36,572 bases of DNA. Origin: a virus. Positions 31,574 through 36,572 of this stretch are shown one piece after another. The DNA is taken from the IMG/VR virus record IMGVR_UViG_3300020378_000008, positions 1 through 36,572 of that record; one strand, given 5' to 3'. The position numbers and the translations under genes were made by a program. The notes beneath the pieces were generated by a model. That model made no database searches. It was not told where the DNA came from and was given only the letters and a program-made list of their open reading frames with translations. Within the stretch, counting starts at the first letter, position 1, and each line of letters opens with the position of its first letter.

Positions 31574-32281
31574 ATGGCAATTGGTAGACCGATATCATTA
31601 ACAGACAATGTAGCGTCAAAGATATTGACTGCTACAGCAACTGATGGGCAGACTGTTTTTACAGTTACTGGTGGTTACCGCATCAATGCTCTTGATGTGT
31701 TCAGAAATGGTGTAAAACTTGCTTCTGGTGTAGATTTTAGAGCAAATGATGGTTCAACAGTAGTATTGATCATTGCTGCAGCAGCAGGTGATGAAGTTCA
31801 ATTTCATATCTTTGATGACTTCAGAGTATCAGATGCTATTCAGTCTGCTGCTGCTGATCAAACCATTGATGGCAATCTTACCATCACAGGAACTCTTACA
31901 GGTGCTGCAGTAGGTATCAACTCAGCAGGAACAGTTGTTGGTGCAGCTAAGACACTCAACTTTATTGGTTCTGGCAATACTTTCCTTGACAATGGTGATG
32001 GCACTGTTGATATCAGCATCTCTGGTGGTGGTGGTGCTGGTGGAGGAGGAATTGGCACTGTTGTTAACTATGCCAATGGTCAGGCAACTCCATTCAGTTA
32101 TATTGATAGAGATGCAAAGATAACTTCAGACCTTCTCATTGATACCACAAATGCAGGTGTCAATACATCTATTGTTGTTTCAGTTATACCCAATATTGAG
32201 GTTGTATCTGGTGTAGCACTGACTGTTGGTGCTGGTAAAACTATGGTTATTGATGTTCTAGAAATTGGAGACCTCTTCTGA
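31574..32281 (+). CDS. Fibre protein, 235 aa
   Basis: The N-terminal domain (GQTVFTVTGGYRINALDVF, KLASGVDFRANDGSTVV, GDEVQFHIFDDFRV) is paralogous to the start of the 259-residue gene. A shaft-like section (DQTIDGNLTITGTLTGAAVG) follows, then NTFLDNGDGTVDISISGG, a short GGGGAGGGG hinge, and a C-terminal beta domain with FSYIDRDAKITSDLLIDT and VGAGKTMVIDVLEIGDLF. This end resembles the fold order in other small proteins of the cluster. TGATG overlap with the next gene suggests coupled translation. It is likely a fibre or connector for the propeller-repeat protein. Confidence 0.7.
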   Translation: MAIGRPISLTDNVASKILTATATDGQTVFTVTGGYRINALDVFRNGVKLASGVDFRANDGSTVVLIIAAAAGDEVQFHIFDDFRVSDAIQSAAADQTIDGNLTITGTLTGAAVGINSAGTVVGAAKTLNFIGSGNTFLDNGDGTVDISISGGGGAGGGGIGTVVNYANGQATPFSYIDRDAKITSDLLIDTTNAGVNTSIVVSVIPNIEVVSGVALTVGAGKTMVIDVLEIGDLF

Positions 32282-35250
32282 TGTCAAAAATAATTACTAA
32301 TCAGATTTCACCAAGAAGTGGTGATACTGTTTCAATTAATGGCAGTCTATCTGTAGGAGGTACTATCACATATGAGGATGTAACTAACATCGATGCTGTT
32401 GGTGTAATTACTGCAAGAAATGGTATCAATATTGTTGGTGGTGGACTAACTGTTACTGGTATTTCAACTTTTAATGATGATATAAAGGGAGACTCTGCAA
32501 CAAATATATCTGGAATAAATTCTGTAACTGCCACAACATATTATGGCAGTGGTGCTAACTTAACCTCCCTAGATGCATCTAATCTATCATCGGGTACTAT
32601 TCCCAACGACAGATTCCCGACTGTACTACCTGCTGTTGATGGTTCACAACTTACTGGTATTGAAGCAGGTTCAGCTAATTTTGTGGCATCTGGTAATATC
32701 CATAATGGTGCAACAGTAGTCATCAATACTGATGGAACTGTTGGTATTGTGACTGCATCAGGTTCACCAAATCCAATTATTTCTGAAGCTTCCATATTTT
32801 CACCAGGTGGAACTGGTGGTGCATCTGGTGTTGAATACACCGTAACTTTATATGATCCTGTTAATAAAAAAATAGTTGTTGCTTACACGGATCAAGGTGA
32901 TGCCAATAAGGGTAAAGCAGTTGTTGGTACTGTAGTTGGAACAGGTATTACTTTTGGTTCAGCAGTGACATTTAGTGGTACGAGTGCTGCTACAAATATG
33001 TCAGGTGTCTATGACCCAGATGAAGGAAAAGTAGTTTTTGCTTTTGCTGAATGGGGCAGTGGATATGGTAAAGCTGTTGTTGGAACTGTATCTGGTGATA
33101 GTATAACTTTTGGTTCAATGAGTAGTTCATTTAGTGGTACTAGCAATGTTGAAGGCACCACAACAACATATGATACTACCAATAACAAAGTAGTTATCGC
33201 TTATAGGAGGGTCAGTAGTAATGAGGGCACAGCAGTTGTTGGTACTGTATCTGGAAACAGTATTAGTTTTGGTAGTGAGGTTTTAGTCGAGGCAGGGGGT
33301 GAACAATTCGGTTCTACATTTGACCCAGATGAAGGAAAAGTAGTTCTTTTTTATTATAATGGCAGCGGTGCTCAAGCAGTTGTTGGAACTGTATCTGGAA
33401 CTAGTATCAGTTTTGGTACTAAGGTACAATTTAACTCTGGATATAACTACTATTTTAGTGGCGTTTATGATACTACCAATAACAAAGTAGTAGTTGCTTG
33501 GACTGACCCAGGTGGTAGTGGTAATGGTAGATCAGTTGTAGGTACTGTATCTGGAACCAGTATTAGTTTTGGAACAGGTGTAGTTTTTCACGCTAATGCT
33601 AACACGCCACATATCGCTACTGCATTTGATTCTGTCAATGGTAAAGTGGTTATCAATTACAGAGATCAAAGTTCAGGTGCTAATAACGCATGTACAGGAG
33701 TTGTAGGCACTGTATCTGGAACCAATATCTCATTTGGTGCTGAATCAGTGATTGATATTACAAATAGTAATAGTTCTGGAAATAATGATTACATTTCATG
33801 TGTGTACGACTCCACTAATGGTAAAGTAATCACCAGTTTTGCTTTTCACTACTCTGGCACTTATGATGATGGTAGATCTGTTGTAACCACTGTGTCTGGA
33901 ACTGATCTTTTTGCGGCTAGTTCAAAGGTATTCAATAAAGCATCCACCAAAGATATTGTATCCACATATGACACTGTTAATAATAAAGTTGTTATTGTTT
34001 ATCGGGATGATGGTAATTCTCAATATGGTACAGCAATCGTAGGAACTGTGGCTAATGACACTATCAGTTTTGGTTCTGAGGTGGTATTCCATAGTGCCAA
34101 CACCACCAATATTTCATGTGCATTTGATTCTGTAAATGAAAAAGTACTTATCGCTTATAGGGATGGTGGTGATTCCTATAAGGGTAAAGCGATTGTGGGC
34201 ACTGTTTCTGGATCTAGTATCAGTTTTGGTTCTGAATATGAATTTGAAAGTGGTGCTATTCAATATACTTCAACAGTATTTGACTCTGTTAATGGAAAAT
34301 TTGTAATTTCATATAGAGATACAGGTGATGGTAACAAGGGAAAATCAGTTGTTGCCGATATATCTGGTGGTGGTATTTCTTATGGTGCTATAGCTGAATT
34401 CAATAATGCATCCACTCAATATATTTCAAGCACATATGATGTTGTAAATGGAAAAGTAGTTGTTGCCTATCAGGATACTAGTTATTCTAACACTGGTATG
34501 GCAGTTGTTGGTACTGTAGATGGCACTACCATTACTTTTGGTACTGAAGTACAGTTTAACCAGAATTTTGATGATATATCCAACACAGCAATTACCTCCA
34601 TCAATGGTAAAGTAGTTATCGTTTTTATAGATAACACCAATTCCAATCAGTGTAAAGCGATTGTGGGCACTGTTTCTGGATCTAGTATCACTTTTGGTTC
34701 TGAGGTGGTATTGAATAGTAATCAGTGCAATTATCCACAAGTAATTGTTGATACTCAATCCACAGCGATAGGTGGTGGTGATGTTATTAATATCGTTGAA
34801 GAAGATTCAACTGATAATTGTATTAAACTACATGTGGGTAAATTAATTGGTTCAACTCTTTCCTTTGGTTCTACAAATGTGGTTACTGATACGTACACTG
34901 ATAATATGTATCTTTCATTAGTATATGATCCTGACAATATTCAATCAGTCCTTTCTTATACTGATGAACTTGGTAATGTTTCTTGGGGTAGATCATTGGT
35001 TCTTAAATCCAACAGTATCTCTGCTAATCTAACATCTGAAAACTACATTGGAATCGCAGCAGAAGCAATTTCTAATGGGGCAACAGGTAAAGTCAACATT
35101 GTGAGTGGATTAAATTCAGCTCAAACTGGTCTTACAACAGCTAAAACACATTACCTTTTGAATGATGGTTCTTTGTCCACCACTTCTGCTGATCCAGTAG
35201 TGGTTGCTGGAACTGCAATCTCTGATACAAAGATTATCGTGAAGGGATAA
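32281..35250 (+). CDS. Fibre protein with about 14 propeller-like repeats, 989 aa
   Basis: Residues 1-120 are fibre-like (GTITYEDVTNIDAVGVITAR, TYYGSGANLTSLDASN). From about 191 to 915 the protein repeats a unit of about 52 residues: 'tYD..NgKVViaYrD', then 'gkavVGTVsGtsIsFGsevvF', then a variable loop leading to 'iSs'. I count 14 units, the last two degenerate. Four strand-like segments per unit fit beta-propeller blades, and 14 would make two seven-bladed propellers. The C-terminal 75 residues (NYIGIAAEAISNGATGKVN, ADPVVVAGTAISDTKIIVKG) resemble known fibre end domains. Sugar or protein binding at the host surface is inferred. Near-identical DNA blocks between units show recent exchange. 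Confidence 0.75.
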   Translation: MSKIITNQISPRSGDTVSINGSLSVGGTITYEDVTNIDAVGVITARNGINIVGGGLTVTGISTFNDDIKGDSATNISGINSVTATTYYGSGANLTSLDASNLSSGTIPNDRFPTVLPAVDGSQLTGIEAGSANFVASGNIHNGATVVINTDGTVGIVTASGSPNPIISEASIFSPGGTGGASGVEYTVTLYDPVNKKIVVAYTDQGDANKGKAVVGTVVGTGITFGSAVTFSGTSAATNMSGVYDPDEGKVVFAFAEWGSGYGKAVVGTVSGDSITFGSMSSSFSGTSNVEGTTTTYDTTNNKVVIAYRRVSSNEGTAVVGTVSGNSISFGSEVLVEAGGEQFGSTFDPDEGKVVLFYYNGSGAQAVVGTVSGTSISFGTKVQFNSGYNYYFSGVYDTTNNKVVVAWTDPGGSGNGRSVVGTVSGTSISFGTGVVFHANANTPHIATAFDSVNGKVVINYRDQSSGANNACTGVVGTVSGTNISFGAESVIDITNSNSSGNNDYISCVYDSTNGKVITSFAFHYSGTYDDGRSVVTTVSGTDLFAASSKVFNKASTKDIVSTYDTVNNKVVIVYRDDGNSQYGTAIVGTVANDTISFGSEVVFHSANTTNISCAFDSVNEKVLIAYRDGGDSYKGKAIVGTVSGSSISFGSEYEFESGAIQYTSTVFDSVNGKFVISYRDTGDGNKGKSVVADISGGGISYGAIAEFNNASTQYISSTYDVVNGKVVVAYQDTSYSNTGMAVVGTVDGTTITFGTEVQFNQNFDDISNTAITSINGKVVIVFIDNTNSNQCKAIVGTVSGSSITFGSEVVLNSNQCNYPQVIVDTQSTAIGGGDVINIVEEDSTDNCIKLHVGKLIGSTLSFGSTNVVTDTYTDNMYLSLVYDPDNIQSVLSYTDELGNVSWGRSLVLKSNSISANLTSENYIGIAAEAISNGATGKVNIVSGLNSAQTGLTTAKTHYLLNDGSLSTTSADPVVVAGTAISDTKIIVKG
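32851..35020 (+). repeat. Array of about 14 protein-coding repeats, period about 155 bp
   Basis: Units begin at YD-type codons and share the 'VVGTVSG..ISFG' core. A 50-nt block at 34186-34235 recurs at 34654-34703 with one mismatch. A 24-nt block at 33013-33036 recurs exactly at 33322-33345. Other units are diverged in DNA but alike in protein. Confidence 0.85.
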
Positions 35251-35259
35251 TTACAAACT

Positions 35260-35267
35260 GATAAATA
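35260..35267 (+). promoter_or_regulatory. Late promoter octamer GATAAATA
   Basis: It matches at seven of eight positions and lies 24 nt before the next ATG, in the 33-nt gap after the propeller-repeat gene. Confidence 0.65.
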
Positions 35268-35283
35268 ACTAAAAAGACATAAA

Positions 35284-35688
35284 ATGGCAAACCCAAATCT
35301 TCTTGGAATTAGTAATGTTGAAGCAATTACTGCTTTCCACTCTGGTATTGCTGTAACTACTGGAGGAAAGGGTGCTTTAGGAATAACCACTGTGGTGTCA
35401 AATGCAGCATCAAGTGGTAAAGTATTGAAAATTAACTCCTTAACTGCTGCTGCAATTGGTGCTACCACTGGGGTTACACTACAATACTTTAATGATGTAA
35501 ACCATGCATCTGCTGGTAGCACAGTGTCAATTGGTATGACACTATCTGTACCATCATTTTCTACACTTGCAATTATAACTAAAGATAATACAATATATTT
35601 ACAGGAAAACACTGCACTTGGCATTATAAGTCAACCAGAAACTGGTGGAACCATAGATGTGGTTTGTTCATATGAAGAAGTTAGCTGA
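35284..35688 (+). CDS. Small beta protein placed before a glycine-rich adhesin, 134 aa
   Basis: The product starts ANPNLLGISNVEAITAFHSG and has strands GKVLKINSLTAAAIGATTGV, TLQYFNDVNHASAGSTVSIG and a C-terminal TIYLQENTALGIISQPETGG followed by VVCSYEEVS. The 'IYL.E...L' and 'SYEE(I/V)S' end is one I recall from small cyanophage fibre-cluster proteins. It occupies the same place relative to a glycine-rich gene as the 133-residue protein at 28465. The stop codon is embedded in the ribosome site (TGAGGAGA) of the next gene. It is probably a fibre connector or cap; no function is established. Confidence 0.65.
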   Translation: MANPNLLGISNVEAITAFHSGIAVTTGGKGALGITTVVSNAASSGKVLKINSLTAAAIGATTGVTLQYFNDVNHASAGSTVSIGMTLSVPSFSTLAIITKDNTIYLQENTALGIISQPETGGTIDVVCSYEEVS

Positions 35689-35699
35689 GGAGAATAAAA

Positions 35700-36572
35700 A
35701 TGGGATACCTTGGCAGAAGAATTGGAAAATCTCAAGACACTGGTAATCCATCACCTGATGGTAATGGTGGAGGTTTATTAGATTTAATTTCTCATGGATA
35801 TTTTGAAAGACAAGACAAACTTACAGGAGCATTTGCTCCAGCTGGACCAGCAATAGAAGCAACTGGTGGTGTAATAAGTGAATATGAAGATTCTGGATTT
35901 AAGTACAGAGCTCATGTTTTTACCAGCTCAGGCACATTTAATGTAACAGCATTAGCTGAGGGTGATTTACCTAACGCTGTTGAATATCTTGTTGTCGCTG
36001 GCGGTGGCGGTGGCGGTGGAGGATATTATGGTGGTGGAGGAGGTGCTGGTGGTTTAAGAACCAATATGTCATCAGTTCCCATATCAACCAATAATCCAGA
36101 TATTACTGTAGGAATACAACCATATACCATTACAGTTGGTGCTGGTGGATTTGGTGGAGCTAGTAATGGTGCCAGTGGTTCAGATTCATCTGATGGAAAT
36201 CCATCGTCACTTACTGGACCAAATATTAGTTCCATTGAGTCTTTAGGAGGTGGTGGAGGAAGAGGAAGAACGAACTGGGGTTATCCTGGTCTGCCTGGTG
36301 GATCTGGTGGTGGGCAATCATATGGACCTGGAGTTGGGGGTTATGGATATAATCCTAGCACTCCAGGTCCTGTTCTCAATGCAGCTGCTCTTCCAAACCC
36401 ATATAACATAACCCAAGGCAATCAAGCTGGTAATTGCCCTCCTTCTTACTATGGAGGAGGTGGTGGAGGAGCAGGACAACAAGGTAGTGGTATTAATGAT
36501 GATCTTCCTTGGCCTGCTTCTTATGGATATCCTGGTGGTGGAGGAATGCAGGTTCTCATAGCTGGTCCTGCT
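35700..36572 (+). CDS. Glycine-rich adhesin-like fibre protein, 3' end outside window
   Basis: The frame is open from the ATG at 35700 to the last base (291 codons). It starts GYLGRRIGKSQDTGNPSPDG. It then repeats the plan of the 721-residue protein: EATGGVISEYEDSGFKYRAH, FTSSGTFNVTAL, VEYLVVAGGGGGGGGYYGGG, AGGLRTNMSS and YTITVGAGGFGG. Further GGGG runs alternate with Tyr/Asn/Pro-rich loops (YGPGVGGYGYNPSTPGP). A GAGGAGA ribosome site lies 6 nt before the ATG. The gene is clearly a paralogue of the one at 28878 with diverged loops, which suggests a second receptor-binding variant. Where it ends cannot be seen. Confidence 0.8.
   Translation, partial: MGYLGRRIGKSQDTGNPSPDGNGGGLLDLISHGYFERQDKLTGAFAPAGPAIEATGGVISEYEDSGFKYRAHVFTSSGTFNVTALAEGDLPNAVEYLVVAGGGGGGGGYYGGGGGAGGLRTNMSSVPISTNNPDITVGIQPYTITVGAGGFGGASNGASGSDSSDGNPSSLTGPNISSIESLGGGGGRGRTNWGYPGLPGGSGGGQSYGPGVGGYGYNPSTPGPVLNAAALPNPYNITQGNQAGNCPPSYYGGGGGGAGQQGSGINDDLPWPASYGYPGGGGMQVLIAGPA

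Noticed and set aside
16941-36572. Diversity-generating retroelement acting on fibre loops
   Set aside because: No reverse transcriptase, template repeat or A-rich variable repeat pair is seen in the window. Repeats in the fibres are ordinary protein-coding units.
1-36572. CRISPR arrays, insertion sequences, integrase or attachment sites
   Set aside because: None seen. All short-period repeats are in-frame glycine or fibre repeats, and the only tRNA has no repeated 3' end copy in the window.

Overview
This window looks like a late structural-gene region of a T4-like marine cyanophage (a cyanomyovirus of Prochlorococcus or Synechococcus). The evidence is a head-completion protein like T4 gp4, a baseplate protein like gp26, hub and spike proteins like gp27 and gp5, a tail-tube-like protein, AT-rich DNA, and T4-type late promoter octamers (TATAAATA and CATAAATA/GATAAATA variants) in front of most transcription units. 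No host-like photosynthesis gene lies in the window, so the host is inferred from the gene families only.

Layout. (1) Positions 1-1318, minus strand: gp4 followed by two genes of unrecognised function; the last runs off the left edge. (2) Positions 1350-15978, plus strand: a tightly packed tail and baseplate operon in which most neighbours overlap at TAATG or ATGA. It encodes a tube-like protein, gp26, a 58-residue protein in the -1 frame, two long tape-measure-like proteins with peptidoglycan-cleaving domains, a gp27-like hub, a very long gp5-like spike protein without lysozyme, and four further structural proteins. (3) Positions 15979-16900: a small insert with a near-consensus sigma70-type promoter, three small conserved-looking ORFs, a tRNA-Leu(UAA) and a strong intrinsic terminator. 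(4) Positions 16904-36572: a fibre/adhesin cluster of ten genes. It holds a 1959-residue beta-rich fibre protein, a 1094-residue Ig plus glycine-rich protein, several small beta proteins, two further glycine-rich adhesin-like proteins (the last cut by the window edge), and a 989-residue protein with about 14 blade-like repeats.

How the genes appear to work together. Region 2 builds the tail tip and the machinery that crosses the envelope. The gp5-like spike has lost the lysozyme domain seen in T4 gp5, while the two tape-measure-like proteins carry an amidase-like, a lysozyme-like and an M23 endopeptidase-like domain. Region 4 supplies host-recognition fibres built from recurring modules: GDGSGLTN-type motifs, polyglycine domains, a propeller-like repeat array, and small beta proteins placed directly before the glycine-rich adhesins.

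Strongest leads: a probable programmed -1 frameshift joining gp26 to the 58-residue ORF (2910-2954); three distinct wall-cleaving activities in two neighbouring, partly paralogous tail proteins; an Ig domain split by a long ALK-like glycine-rich insertion; the 14-unit propeller-like array; and a duplicated two-gene small-beta-protein/adhesin cassette. All function calls come from reading the sequence and recalling protein families. No database search was run.
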